A stretch of 64,000 nt of DNA from UBA4055 sp964648295 (GTDB taxonomy: Bacteria; UBA4055), in contig CAZYNH010000001.1 of assembly GCA_964648295.1 (NCBI GenBank), positions 186,001-250,000 on the forward strand, read 5' to 3'. The notes below the pieces were generated by a model. That model was not told the origin of the DNA. It did not search any database and saw only the letters and a list, made by a program, of their open reading frames with translations. The position numbers were made by a program, and so were the translations under genes. Positions within the stretch are counted from its first letter, which is position 1, and the number at the start of each line of letters is the position of its first letter. Below, piece after piece: positions 34,839 through 44,304 of this stretch.

Positions 34839-34847
34839 GAGAAAAGA

Positions 34848-35966
34848 ATGATATTTTCGACCCTTAAATCGAACCTGATGGCACAGTTGTCGCTTATAAA
34901 TCCGATACTGCCGTCTCACAGCGCAAAACCGATAACGGAGTGTGTGATACTGTCTCTTAAAGAGAACGAACTGACCATTACCGCCACAGATATTTCCGTT
35001 ACTCTGGTAAATAAGATAGAGGTCAACGGAGTAGAGAACGGAACGGTCGTAGTACACGGTAAGAAATTTATAAATATAATTAAAAGTCTGCCGGATGTTG
35101 TACTTACCGTTAAAAAGGACGGCGGTGTTGTGAAGATCATCTCCAATAATATAAAATTCGAGCTGGCGGTTACAGAGGATTATGAAGATTTCCCGGCCAC
35201 CCCGAAAAGCCTTTCGGGTAATTATATGGCAATAGATTCACTCAAACTGAAGAATTATATTGAGAAGACTGTTTTCACTGTATCTCCCGACCAGTTAAGG
35301 GCTGTTCTGACAGGCGTGCTGTTCTCGCTCAAGTTAAATCAGCTTACAATGGTAGCAACGGACAGCGTGAGGCTGGTTAAGCTGGATGACAAGAGCATCA
35401 GATATGAAGGCGAAGATACAGATATGATACTCCCCGCCAAATCACTTCAGATAATTTCGAACGCGATAGACAGAAATGAGGAAACAATGATTTATTTCGA
35501 AGAAAATTATGTTGAGTTCCGGTTTGGCAGCGTAACGATATTCTCGAGACTAATAAACGGAAAATATCCCGCATACCAGGCAATAATACCCGCTAATAAT
35601 CAGCTGAAAGCGAAATTCGATAAAAACACAACGATCTCCGCGATAAACAGGGTAGCTCTCGCATGCAACCCGGTCACAAAACTGATAAAATTCAATCTTG
35701 AAGCAGGGCAGCTGCTAATCAACACCGAGGACAGCAATTCGTCATCAAGAGCTGAGGAGAGTATCCCATTAGATTATGCGGGGGAAAAAATGCTTATCGG
35801 GTTCAATGCCGGAAAAATTGTCGAGCTTCTTAAAAATATAAGCACAGAAATGGCGCTTATGGAGATCAATAACGGAAAAAAACCGGTAATTATAAAACCC
35901 TACGAATCGACAGAAAGTTATGAAATCATGATGCTTCTGATGCCGTCATCCGTAGAAAATTCATAG
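34848..35966 (+). CDS. dnaN: DNA polymerase III beta subunit (sliding clamp)
   Basis: 372 residues, the standard three-domain clamp. Seen: 'LSLINPILPSHSAKPITECV' opening, 'VTEDYEDFPATP', 'AVLTGVLFSLKLNQLTMVATDSVRL' split region (typical 'ATDSxRL'), 'INGKYPAYQAIIP' and the C-terminal 'YEIMMLLMP', matching the conserved 'MPMR/L' end. The ring dimer holds polymerase III and repair enzymes on DNA. RBS AGGAG precedes ATG 34848; recF follows after 15 nt. Confidence 0.97.
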   Translation: MIFSTLKSNLMAQLSLINPILPSHSAKPITECVILSLKENELTITATDISVTLVNKIEVNGVENGTVVVHGKKFINIIKSLPDVVLTVKKDGGVVKIISNNIKFELAVTEDYEDFPATPKSLSGNYMAIDSLKLKNYIEKTVFTVSPDQLRAVLTGVLFSLKLNQLTMVATDSVRLVKLDDKSIRYEGEDTDMILPAKSLQIISNAIDRNEETMIYFEENYVEFRFGSVTIFSRLINGKYPAYQAIIPANNQLKAKFDKNTTISAINRVALACNPVTKLIKFNLEAGQLLINTEDSNSSSRAEESIPLDYAGEKMLIGFNAGKIVELLKNISTEMALMEINNGKKPVIIKPYESTESYEIMMLLMPSSVENS

Positions 35967-35981
35967 GATCGCCGGAAAAGA

Positions 35982-37085
35982 ATGAAACTTAAGAAAATAG
36001 AGCTTTCGAATTTCAGGAACTATGAAAAACTGGAGCTGGAGTTTAAAAAGAACATAATATGCTTAACCGGGCTCAACGGACAGGGAAAGACCAATATTGC
36101 GGAAGCTGTATCTGTTTTGGGTCTGCTCAACAGTTTCAGGACATGCAGTTATTCGGAAATGGTCAGGTTCGGAGGCGACTGTTTTTTTATTAAAGGGGAA
36201 TTTACGAATACGGACAAAAGAGATATAGAGGTCAGTATAAGCTTTGACGGCGCTACGAAAAAGATCATGTATCAGAACAAAAGGGTATTGAGATTTTCCG
36301 AGATATGGGGAAAAATACCGGTGATCTATCTTATACCTGACGAAAGTATAATAACGACAGGCCCGCCCAACGCGAGACGCGATTTTTGCGACAGGCTTAT
36401 TTCAATGACAGATCCCGGGTATTTGGCGCTGCTGAACGAGTATTCGGCGGTCGTTAAACACAAGAACAGGGTTATATCCGATATCCGGTCAGGCGACAGT
36501 TCCGCCGCCGACATGATTAGTGTCTATAACACAAAAATAGCAGCCGCGGGATCTGAGATATTTTTGAGAAGAATGAAATTTATATCTGATTTTCTGCCCT
36601 GTTTTAAAGAGATTCTTCTTTTTATTTCCGACGGTTTGTATGAAGGTAACATAGCCTATGAATCGATAATGGAAAAAGACGATTATAAAAATGACCTTTC
36701 ACGGCTTTTAAACGAACAAAAAACGCAGGAGATCAGACGGGGCGTATCTTTCCTCGGGCCTCACAAAGATGATCTTGAATTCGAAATAAACGGTAAGTCT
36801 TTGAGAAAGTTCGGCTCAAAAGGGCAGCATAAACTATTCCTCGTGGCTCTTAAACTGGCGGGAACCGAGTATATAAAATCGGTAACTGACGAATATCCGA
36901 TATTCATACTTGACGATCTCTATTCTGAGATAGACGAGAATAAAAGCCTGAAAGTAGCAAGGATTCTGGACAAGGATATCCAGACTTTTATTACAACAAG
37001 CAACAGCAGAATAGTCGACCAGCTTGACCCGAATGTTTCGGAGCTGTTCATGGTGGAGAACGGAAAATGCGCGGCGGTGTTCTAG
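35982..37085 (+). CDS. recF: DNA replication and repair protein RecF
   Basis: 367 residues. 'LSNFRNYEKLELEF', Walker A 'GLNGQGKTNIAEAV', 'IYLIPDESIITTGPPNARR' (RecF-typical 'GxPxxRR'), 'SFLGPHKDDLEFEINGK', the signature 'GSKGQHKLFLVALKLA' and Walker B 'IFILDDLYSEID'. RecF is an SMC-like ATPase that loads RecA at gaps with RecO and RecR. Classical position after dnaN. Confidence 0.97.
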   Translation: MKLKKIELSNFRNYEKLELEFKKNIICLTGLNGQGKTNIAEAVSVLGLLNSFRTCSYSEMVRFGGDCFFIKGEFTNTDKRDIEVSISFDGATKKIMYQNKRVLRFSEIWGKIPVIYLIPDESIITTGPPNARRDFCDRLISMTDPGYLALLNEYSAVVKHKNRVISDIRSGDSSAADMISVYNTKIAAAGSEIFLRRMKFISDFLPCFKEILLFISDGLYEGNIAYESIMEKDDYKNDLSRLLNEQKTQEIRRGVSFLGPHKDDLEFEINGKSLRKFGSKGQHKLFLVALKLAGTEYIKSVTDEYPIFILDDLYSEIDENKSLKVARILDKDIQTFITTSNSRIVDQLDPNVSELFMVENGKCAAVF

Positions 37086-37086
37086 A

Positions 37087-37407
37087 TTGAAAAAAAGAAA
37101 AGATCATATATACAACACTCCCCGAAAGATACCCGCGCTGAACGCGGTCTTCGAAACGGTGATCGCATCCTCTCCGGAGTTCTCAAGGCTGAAAACCATA
37201 ATGAGAATACTGAGGGCCTGGGATGAAACCGTCGGGGAAAAATTACGGAGAGTGACACGGGTGATCAAATATGAGAACAGCGTGCTTTTCATTCGTGTGA
37301 CCAGCTCAGTATGGCGCAATGAATTCTTTCACATCGAGGATGAGATAAAAAACAGGCTCAGGGGAAAACTGGGCGATATAAAAATAACCAAGATCGTTTT
37401 TTTATAG
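37087..37407 (+). CDS. DUF721/DciA-like protein
   Basis: 106 residues when started at TTG 37087, two bases after the recF stop; any upstream start would read through recF. Conserved DUF721 features: 'ILRAWDETVGEKLRRVTRV' and 'LFIRVTSSVWRNEFFHIED' and the final 'IKITKIVF'. DUF721 includes DciA, which helps load the replicative helicase in bacteria lacking DnaC/DnaI; its position between recF and gyrB is the family's usual one. That this copy loads helicase is inferred. Confidence 0.85.
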   Translation: MKKRKDHIYNTPRKIPALNAVFETVIASSPEFSRLKTIMRILRAWDETVGEKLRRVTRVIKYENSVLFIRVTSSVWRNEFFHIEDEIKNRLRGKLGDIKITKIVFL

Positions 37408-37423
37408 ACCGGAGGAAAAATAA

Positions 37424-39439
37424 ATGACAGAAACAGAAATGAACAAAGAAGCTTACTCGGCGGATACGATAACCGTTCTTAAAGGGCTTGAAGCGGTCAG
37501 GATGAGACCGGCGATGTATATCGGAGATATAGGCTCCAGGGGTCTGCATCACCTTGTCAACGAGGTCGTTGACAACTCAATAGACGAAGCGCTTGCCGGA
37601 CACTGTACCAGAGTGGATGTGGTGATAGAGGAGAACGGCGGGATTTCGGTGCTGGACAACGGCAGGGGTATTCCGGTGGATATGCATAAAGAGGAGAACA
37701 AGCCGGGTGTGGAAGTGGCCATGACAATTCTCCACGCGGGAGGTAAATTCGATAAGGAGAACTATAAGGTCTCCGGCGGTCTTCACGGCGTCGGCGTTTC
37801 CTGCGTAAACGCTCTTTCTACAAAAATGATAACGGAAGTTTACAAAAAGGGAAAGCATTTCAGGATCGAATTCGAGAGAGGTATAACCTCTAGACCCTTA
37901 GAGGTTATAGGTGAAACCACGCACAGAGGTACAAAGCAGACCTTTTATCCCGATCCTGAAATATTCGAAACTACTTTATACAATTACGAAACCATAGCTC
38001 ACAGACTCAGGGTCCTGGCGTTTTTGAACAAAGGACTGATGATAACCCTAAGGGACGCAAGGCCGGAGTCGGTGCGGGAGGACGGGACTTATCCAAGCAA
38101 CGAATTCATGTATCAGGGCGGGCTTGTGGAGTTCGTAAAATATATTGACGAGAACAAAAAAAGCATCTGCGAACCTATTATGATCGAAAGAACGATAGAC
38201 GACTATCCGGTAGAGATAGCTCTTTCGTGGAACGATACATACAGGGAGAACATTGAGTCCTACGTGAACAACATACATACCATTGAAGGCGGTACGCATG
38301 AGGAGGGCTTTAAATCTGCTCTTACGAGGGTGATAAACAAATACGCTCTCGACACAAAAATATTTAAGAACGACAAGATGAAGCTTTCCGGATCAGATGT
38401 GAGGGAGGGTCTTACGGCCGTGATCTCGATCAAGGTCATGGAGCCGCAGTTCGAGGGACAGACGAAGACCAAGCTCGGAAACGGGGAGATCACCGGTCTC
38501 GTCCAGTCGGTCGTTTACGAAAAACTTCTTGAATGGATGGACGAGAACCCCAGGCCGGCAAGGATGATAGTTGAGAAGTGTACCGAGGCGTTAAGGGCAA
38601 GAGAAGCCGCGAGGAAAGCAAAGGAACTTATCAGAAGAAAGTCGGCTTTTGAGGGCGGTTCGATGCCGGCCAAGCTGTACGACTGCTCGAAAGGCTCCGA
38701 CCCTATGGACTGCGAGCTGTTCATCGTCGAGGGGGACTCCGCCGGCGGATCAGCTGTTGACGGAAGGGATATAAAATATCAGGCCATTCTGCCTTTGAGA
38801 GGAAAGATACTGAACGTTGAGAAGGCCAGGCTCGACAAGATGCTGGCGAACGAGGAGGTCAAAAGCCTCATAAACGCGATCGGAACAGGCATAGGCGAGA
38901 ACGAGGCCGACTATCCGTTAAGCGCTAACGGAGATCCGCTTCCGCCGGCCGGGAACGGGGACGGGTTCGCTCTTGAAAAACTGCGTTACGGCAAGATAAT
39001 AATCATGACCGACGCCGATGTTGACGGCTCTCACATAAGCACGCTTCTGCTCACTTTTTTCTTCAGGTATATGCCGGAACTGATAAAAAGAGGGCACATC
39101 TATCTCGCCATGCCCCCGCTCTACAAGGTCTCCAAGGGTAAGATTTTCCATTATGTATATCCGGGTAACGAGGATATGAAAAATAAGCTGGTCGCAGAAC
39201 TCGGCGGAGAGGATGGCAAAGGGGTACAGGTCCAGAGGTATAAAGGTCTCGGCGAGATGAATCCCGAGCAGCTCAAGGAAACTACCCTGGATCCTGAGAA
39301 AAGGGTTATAAAAAGGATAAATATCGAAGACGCTGTGGAAGCCGACAGGATATTTACCATGCTGATGGGTGACGAAGTGCCTCCGAGGAAGGATTTTATT
39401 ATTGAAAGGTGCCACTTCGCCCAGAATATTGATGCATGA
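37424..39439 (+). CDS. gyrB: DNA gyrase subunit B
   Basis: 671 residues, slightly longer than the usual ~640. GHKL ATPase: 'LEAVRMRPAMYIGDIG', 'EVVDNSIDEAL', 'VLDNGRGIPV', 'GGLHGVGVSCVNALS'. Transducer and TOPRIM domain: 'LFIVEGDSAGGSA', 'DADVDGSHI'. C-terminal 'VQRYKGLGEMNPEQL' is the GyrB/ParE tail. RBS GGAGG precedes ATG 37424. It ends 8 nt inside the GNAT gene. The sequence is clearly GyrB-type, while the only topoisomerase A subunit in the window (40798) is ParC-like; a gyrA elsewhere in the genome is likely. Confidence 0.96.
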   Translation: MTETEMNKEAYSADTITVLKGLEAVRMRPAMYIGDIGSRGLHHLVNEVVDNSIDEALAGHCTRVDVVIEENGGISVLDNGRGIPVDMHKEENKPGVEVAMTILHAGGKFDKENYKVSGGLHGVGVSCVNALSTKMITEVYKKGKHFRIEFERGITSRPLEVIGETTHRGTKQTFYPDPEIFETTLYNYETIAHRLRVLAFLNKGLMITLRDARPESVREDGTYPSNEFMYQGGLVEFVKYIDENKKSICEPIMIERTIDDYPVEIALSWNDTYRENIESYVNNIHTIEGGTHEEGFKSALTRVINKYALDTKIFKNDKMKLSGSDVREGLTAVISIKVMEPQFEGQTKTKLGNGEITGLVQSVVYEKLLEWMDENPRPARMIVEKCTEALRAREAARKAKELIRRKSAFEGGSMPAKLYDCSKGSDPMDCELFIVEGDSAGGSAVDGRDIKYQAILPLRGKILNVEKARLDKMLANEEVKSLINAIGTGIGENEADYPLSANGDPLPPAGNGDGFALEKLRYGKIIIMTDADVDGSHISTLLLTFFFRYMPELIKRGHIYLAMPPLYKVSKGKIFHYVYPGNEDMKNKLVAELGGEDGKGVQVQRYKGLGEMNPEQLKETTLDPEKRVIKRINIEDAVEADRIFTMLMGDEVPPRKDFIIERCHFAQNIDA

Positions 39440-39974
39440 CGGTTATTCAATAAAAAAAGCCGGCGTCAGGTGCTTTCAGGAGATAGCAAGGGTACATGTG
39501 GACTGCTGGAGAACGACCTACAAAGGTATAGTTCCGGACGAGAAACTCGACGCTATGAGTTATGTTACGAGCGGGGAAAAATGGAGAAATTTTTTCTGTA
39601 AAACTCAGGGTCCGGGATTAAAGAACACCGTGCTTTTAGCAAAAAAAGATAACATTACCGTCGGTTTCTGCGCCGGAGGCGAAGTCAGAAAATTTTCTAA
39701 AAGGACCGGGGGTTACAAAGGGGAGATAAAAGCGATCTATATTCTGAAAGAGCATCAGAAAAAGGGGATCGGGAGAAAATTTTTACAGTATTTTGAAGAA
39801 ATATTTCGCAAGAAAGAAATTTTTTCGTATATTATTTGGGTATTGAAGGATAACGGTTCGAAAAATTTCTACAGAAAACTCGGCGGGAAGCTGATAACGA
39901 CGAAAACTTACGAGATCGGCGGGAAAAAATTGAAGGGATTATGTTTCGGTTTCAGTATAAAGAACGGAGAATGA
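39432..39974 (+). CDS. GNAT family N-acetyltransferase
   Basis: 180 residues from ATG 39432, overlapping the gyrB stop by 8 nt. N-terminal 'IARVHVDCWRTTYKGIVPD' is typical of GNAT members of the toxin-resistance/RimI-like group; the acetyl-CoA site is 'IKAIYILKEHQKKGIGRKFL'; the C-terminal motif 'NGSKNFYRKLGGKLI' completes the fold. The acceptor is unknown. It sits between gyrB and pyrF with 1-nt spacing, as a passenger of the replication operon. Confidence 0.85.
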   Translation: MHDGYSIKKAGVRCFQEIARVHVDCWRTTYKGIVPDEKLDAMSYVTSGEKWRNFFCKTQGPGLKNTVLLAKKDNITVGFCAGGEVRKFSKRTGGYKGEIKAIYILKEHQKKGIGRKFLQYFEEIFRKKEIFSYIIWVLKDNGSKNFYRKLGGKLITTKTYEIGGKKLKGLCFGFSIKNGE

Positions 39975-39975
39975 A

Positions 39976-40785
39976 ATGAATTTTAAAGAAAAAGTTATAA
40001 ATACCATCAGAAAAAGAAACTCTGCAGTATGCGTGGGTCTTGACGTGGAGCCGGATAAACTTCCGGATATACTCAAGAACGAAAAGGACCCTGTTCTCAA
40101 GTTCAATAAAGAGATAATAGAAGCTACAAAAGAGTTCACAGCCGCATACAAACCCAATCTGGCATTCTTTGAGCAGTTCGGGCCTAAAGGGTTTGAATAT
40201 TTTGAGAAAACCCTGGGATTTATGGGCAGCGGCGTGCTGAAGATAGCCGACGCAAAAAGGGGCGATATCGGCAATACATCTAAAAAATACGCTAAGGCGT
40301 TCTTCGATATTTTCGACTGCGACGCAGTCACATTAAGCCCGTATATGGGAGAGGACTCCGTAACGCCGTTTTTAGACAAAGAGGACAGAGGTGTTTTTAT
40401 CCTGGCGCTAACATCGAACAAAGGCTCATTTGACTTCCAGATGCAGAAGATGTCGGACGGCCGATTTTTGTATGAGACCGTCATTGAAAAGATAAATTCG
40501 TGGAACATAAAAAAGAACTGCGGTCTGGTGGTGGGAGCGACGCATCCGGAGATGTTCGAAGGCATAAGAAAGCTTGCTCCCGATCTTCCATACCTTATCC
40601 CCGGGATAGGAGCGCAGGGCGGCGATCTGGAGAATACGGTAAAATACGGGTTCGTAAAGGACGATGTTCTTTCGCTCGTGAACTCTTCCAGAGGCATAAT
40701 ATTCGCCTCGTCAGGCAGCGATTTTGCCGAAAAAGCGAGCGAAGAGGCAAAAAAACTGAGAGACATGATAAACAATTTCCTGTAG
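39976..40785 (+). CDS. pyrF: Orotidine 5'-phosphate decarboxylase
   Basis: 269 residues, the longer (type 2, ~270-residue) form. 'SAVCVGLDVEPDKLP', 'YKPNLAFFEQFG', and the catalytic 'IADAKRGDIGNTSKKYA' with the Asp-x-Lys-x2-Asp set of OMP decarboxylases; 'VVGATHPE' and 'LIPGIGAQGGD' line the phosphate site. It makes UMP, the last step of de novo pyrimidine synthesis. Other pyr genes are not in the window. Confidence 0.96.
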   Translation: MNFKEKVINTIRKRNSAVCVGLDVEPDKLPDILKNEKDPVLKFNKEIIEATKEFTAAYKPNLAFFEQFGPKGFEYFEKTLGFMGSGVLKIADAKRGDIGNTSKKYAKAFFDIFDCDAVTLSPYMGEDSVTPFLDKEDRGVFILALTSNKGSFDFQMQKMSDGRFLYETVIEKINSWNIKKNCGLVVGATHPEMFEGIRKLAPDLPYLIPGIGAQGGDLENTVKYGFVKDDVLSLVNSSRGIIFASSGSDFAEKASEEAKKLRDMINNFL

Positions 40786-40797
40786 AGAAAAGGCTGT

Positions 40798-42771
40798 ATG
40801 AGCAATCTGAAAAAACTTATAGATACCAATTTTCTTGAATACGCCAACTATGTTGTGAAGGAAAGAGCTATTCCCGATCTCAAGGACGGGCTCAAGCCTG
40901 TTCAGCGCAGGGTTCTTTACTCGATGTTCAGAATGGATGACGGCCGCTTCAACAAGGTGGCCAACATTGTGGGTCACACGATGCAGTTCCACCCGCACGG
41001 CGATGCGTCAATAGGAGACGCGCTTGTAGGTCTGGCGGCAAAGGACCTTTTCATCGAGACCCAGGGTAATTTCGGCAACATTATAACGGGCGACAACGCC
41101 GCCGCGCCGAGATATATAGAGGCGCGCCTGACCCCGCTGGCCAGAGAGGTCCTTTTCAACAGAGAGATAACGGTCTTCACCGACTCGTACGACAGGAGGA
41201 ACGAGGAACCCATATATTTTACCGCTAAACTACCAGTACTCCTTCTGCTGGGCGTCGAGGGGATCGCGGTTGGTATGGCGACGAAGATACTGCCGCACAA
41301 TTTCAACGAAGTCCTGCAGGCCCAGATCGACTATCTTGAGGGAAGAGAGTTCTCTCTTTACCCGGATTTCATTCAGGGCGGCATCGTGGACGCGTCGGAA
41401 TACGCCGACGGAAACGGACGGGTAAGGGTGCGTGCCGTGATCGAAGCGCCAACGGATAAAAAACTGGTAATAAAAGAGATCCCGTTCGGAACGACGACGG
41501 AATCGCTGATAGCCTCGATAGAAAAGGCGTCGAAGTCCGGCAAGATCAAGATAGCGTCGATAAACGACTATACCACATCTGAGGTGGAGATAGAGATAAA
41601 TCTGGCCAGAGGGTACAATTCGGAAGAAGCCATAGCGGCGCTCTACGCGTTCTCGGAATGCGAGAAAAGCATATCTGTTTCGCTCCTGGTCATAAAAGAC
41701 AAGGTCCCTGTAATAACAACGGTAACGGATGTTGTTAAACAGACAACTGACGACCTTGTTTCATACCTTAAAAAAGAACTCGAGATAAAGCTGGGTCAGC
41801 TGAACGAAAAACTTCTGGCCAGAACGCTGGCTCAGATATTTATAGAGCAGAGGATTTATAAAAAGATCGAGGAGCTGAATAATTATACCATGATCCTTAA
41901 TGTTGTAAAAGATTCGTTCCTGCCATATCAGGCTGAGCTTATACGGGAGGTAACTTACGACGATGTCGAAAAACTTCTTCAGCTTCCGATCAAGAAGATA
42001 TCGAGATTCGATCTAGAAAAGAACAGAAAAGAGCTCAAAGAGATCGAAAAAGAGATAAAATCGGTCACAAAGAACCTGGGAAGGATAACAGGGTTCACAA
42101 TAGACTTTATTAATGATTTGAAAAACAAATACGGCGAAAAACATCAGAGAAAAACCAGGATAGAAAGCATAGAGACGCTTCTGGCCAAAGACGCAGCTAT
42201 CGAGAATATCAGACTTTATTATGACAGAGCGAACGGATATCTCGGCACGAACATAAAGTCGGAAGAGTATATAATGGTAAGCGAGTTCTCCCACGTTCTT
42301 CTCATGTTCAAGAACGGGATGCATAAGGTCGTCAAGGTCCACGAAAAGGAGTTTATCGGCAGGGGCCTTCAGTACTTCGATGTGGCGGACAGGATACAGG
42401 GAGCTACCTTTTCAATAATATACCGCGACAGAAAAACGAACTGGTGCTATATTAAGAGGTTTAACGAGATAAAGTATATTCTCGATAAGGAGTACAGGTA
42501 TTATCCGGAAGGATGCAGGCTGGAGTACTTCACGAAAAGGACGGATCTGCATTTTACCTGCGAACTTGAGGCTACAAAGAAGATGAGGAATTTTACAGCC
42601 GAGTTCGATCTGCAGGAGTACAAGGTGAAAGGATTATCGGCGGGCGGCGTGAGGATAACTAACAGGAATATAATGAAGATCCGGGCCGAAAAGAACGGTG
42701 GCGAAGAGAAAAACGAGGTGAGGATACAGTCCGACCTTTTTGAACAGACAGATGAAGGGGAATCAAAATAA
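40798..42771 (+). CDS. parC: Type IIA topoisomerase A subunit, ParC-like (Bacteroidetes/Chlamydiae type)
   Basis: 657 residues, shorter than GyrA (~800+). The winged-helix and catalytic domain are clear: 'ERAIPDLKDGLKPVQRRVLY', 'HPHGDASIGDALV' and 'AAAPRYIEARLT' with the DNA-cleaving Tyr106. 'VEGIAVGMATKILPHNFNEV' and 'RDRKTNWCYIKRF' match short topoisomerase IV A subunits. There is no GyrA-box (QRRGxKG) in the reduced C-terminal propeller, so decatenation rather than negative supercoiling is expected. In the quinolone region the position of E. coli GyrA Ser83 is Ala70 here. Downstream is a TolB-like gene whose start follows at 14 nt. Confidence 0.85.
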   Translation: MSNLKKLIDTNFLEYANYVVKERAIPDLKDGLKPVQRRVLYSMFRMDDGRFNKVANIVGHTMQFHPHGDASIGDALVGLAAKDLFIETQGNFGNIITGDNAAAPRYIEARLTPLAREVLFNREITVFTDSYDRRNEEPIYFTAKLPVLLLLGVEGIAVGMATKILPHNFNEVLQAQIDYLEGREFSLYPDFIQGGIVDASEYADGNGRVRVRAVIEAPTDKKLVIKEIPFGTTTESLIASIEKASKSGKIKIASINDYTTSEVEIEINLARGYNSEEAIAALYAFSECEKSISVSLLVIKDKVPVITTVTDVVKQTTDDLVSYLKKELEIKLGQLNEKLLARTLAQIFIEQRIYKKIEELNNYTMILNVVKDSFLPYQAELIREVTYDDVEKLLQLPIKKISRFDLEKNRKELKEIEKEIKSVTKNLGRITGFTIDFINDLKNKYGEKHQRKTRIESIETLLAKDAAIENIRLYYDRANGYLGTNIKSEEYIMVSEFSHVLLMFKNGMHKVVKVHEKEFIGRGLQYFDVADRIQGATFSIIYRDRKTNWCYIKRFNEIKYILDKEYRYYPEGCRLEYFTKRTDLHFTCELEATKKMRNFTAEFDLQEYKVKGLSAGGVRITNRNIMKIRAEKNGGEEKNEVRIQSDLFEQTDEGESK

Positions 42772-42784
42772 ACGGGGGTGTTCT

Positions 42785-44290
42785 ATGAAAAAAATATTAA
42801 TTCCGGCCATACTTGCGGCAGTGTTCTGCGTCTTCGCGCAGTCAGAGTTCGATGAGTTGGATGATTTTGGTTCATCTTCAGGTCAGCCGGAAATATTTGA
42901 CGAACAGGACGCGGCGGAGCAGAAAATTTTGACGGATGTAAAAGCCGACGGTCTTTCAGCCAAACTTCCCGGGTTTATGGAGAACATCTTTGACGGCAGA
43001 AATGTTAATGTGGAAGAGATGCTTGGAGGGGACGACCCGGAGATAAAAGGGTATATATCGAACCTGCAGCAGTCCCCTTTTAATGAAAATATTATCTCAT
43101 TCGAGGTCGCAACGGCCCAAAGTCCTGCGGTCAGGCTTTTTCTTTATAATATCGAGTCTCAGTTCCTGGTGCAGGTATCGTCAATTGAAGACTACGAGGA
43201 TATGATCGGCATGGTGCCCTACCCGGTTAAAGACAAGGGTGTAAGCTGGCATCCGTCAAAAAACTGGTTCGTATTTTACTCCAACGGGAACGACAACAGA
43301 GAGCAGATATTTATTGCTGAGATAAGAGATCCCTATTTTATGGAGGAATCTCCTGTTACAGTAAGGAAACTTGATTTGCGGGAGCAGAAGAAGACCGTTA
43401 ATCACTGTATGTATCCGGATTTCAACTCAAGCGGCGACGATGTTTATTTTACCGTAAGGATAGAAAAGGAGAACAAGAAAGAGAAGTTCAATAAATATAA
43501 TAATATCGCTGTGGTCCAGAATGTTTTTCAATACGAGGCGGACGGATTCAAAGGCGTGAAGTATGAAGTGCTGTTCGACAGGAAATTCGATCAGATAAGG
43601 CCGGTATGTTCTCCCGCAGATCCGGATATGATCGCTTTTATAAGTTTTAAAAAGGATTATAAGGAAAATTTCGGATATGCCGATTACGCGATCGTTGCAC
43701 ACAACAGAAAATCCGGCGCTACGGCCATAGTGGACAACCTGACAGGTTACAGGGAATATCCTTTCCAGTGGAGCCCGTCAGGTAAAAGGATCTATTACTG
43801 CGCCGCTCTTTCAATATCAAAAACCCCTAGCAGTTTCAAAGAAAAAAGGATGAACATAATAAACCTTCAGGTCGCGGATGTTCTCCATTCGGGCGGCAAA
43901 TTCAGGACAAGGATACTCCAGAACGAAAGTTCCCCTTTCATAATCGGTGATGTGGCCACAAAGGACAGGGGTATCGCTTTTGTGAACGACGATCTGCTCC
44001 TTATGGCAAAGTATGACCCTTATGAATCTATATTCCTTGTCGATATAAATAAATGGCAGAAGAACGACGGATTTTACATTAAGCAGCTTCCGATACCTGA
44101 CGACAACGATTATCCGGTCGTGGGAAAGACATCATTTATCTTTCTGAAATACCAGTATTTCAATATGCCTGATAATACGATCAGAACGGTCAGTACGGTA
44201 AATAAGATACTGTACGAACCGAAGATAGACGAGGAAGCCCTGAAGGCCAAAAAGGAAAGAAGGGAGAAGAAGAAAAAGGACAAAAAATAG
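42785..44290 (+). CDS. Exported TolB/PD40-like beta-propeller protein
   Basis: 501 residues from ATG 42785 (upstream in-frame codons overlap the ParC-like gene). Signal peptide 'MKKILIPAILAAVFCVFAQS'. An acidic linker is followed by repeated units resembling TolB/PD40 blades: 'VSWHPSKNWFVFYSNGND', 'NHCMYPDFNSSGDDVYFTV', 'YPFQWSPSGKRIYYCAALS'. These propellers act as periplasmic or outer-membrane binding modules. The C-terminus is a long Lys/Arg/Glu tail. Function unknown; it converges with the molybdopterin operon at a 14-nt gap. Confidence 0.72.
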   Translation: MKKILIPAILAAVFCVFAQSEFDELDDFGSSSGQPEIFDEQDAAEQKILTDVKADGLSAKLPGFMENIFDGRNVNVEEMLGGDDPEIKGYISNLQQSPFNENIISFEVATAQSPAVRLFLYNIESQFLVQVSSIEDYEDMIGMVPYPVKDKGVSWHPSKNWFVFYSNGNDNREQIFIAEIRDPYFMEESPVTVRKLDLREQKKTVNHCMYPDFNSSGDDVYFTVRIEKENKKEKFNKYNNIAVVQNVFQYEADGFKGVKYEVLFDRKFDQIRPVCSPADPDMIAFISFKKDYKENFGYADYAIVAHNRKSGATAIVDNLTGYREYPFQWSPSGKRIYYCAALSISKTPSSFKEKRMNIINLQVADVLHSGGKFRTRILQNESSPFIIGDVATKDRGIAFVNDDLLLMAKYDPYESIFLVDINKWQKNDGFYIKQLPIPDDNDYPVVGKTSFIFLKYQYFNMPDNTIRTVSTVNKILYEPKIDEEALKAKKERREKKKKDKK

Positions 44291-44304
44291 TTTCGGGAAA
44301 TTTT

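Noticed and set aside
39939..40847. 302-codon open frame on the minus strand
   Set aside because: It is the complement of pyrF, a clearly recognised gene; no protein features of its own.
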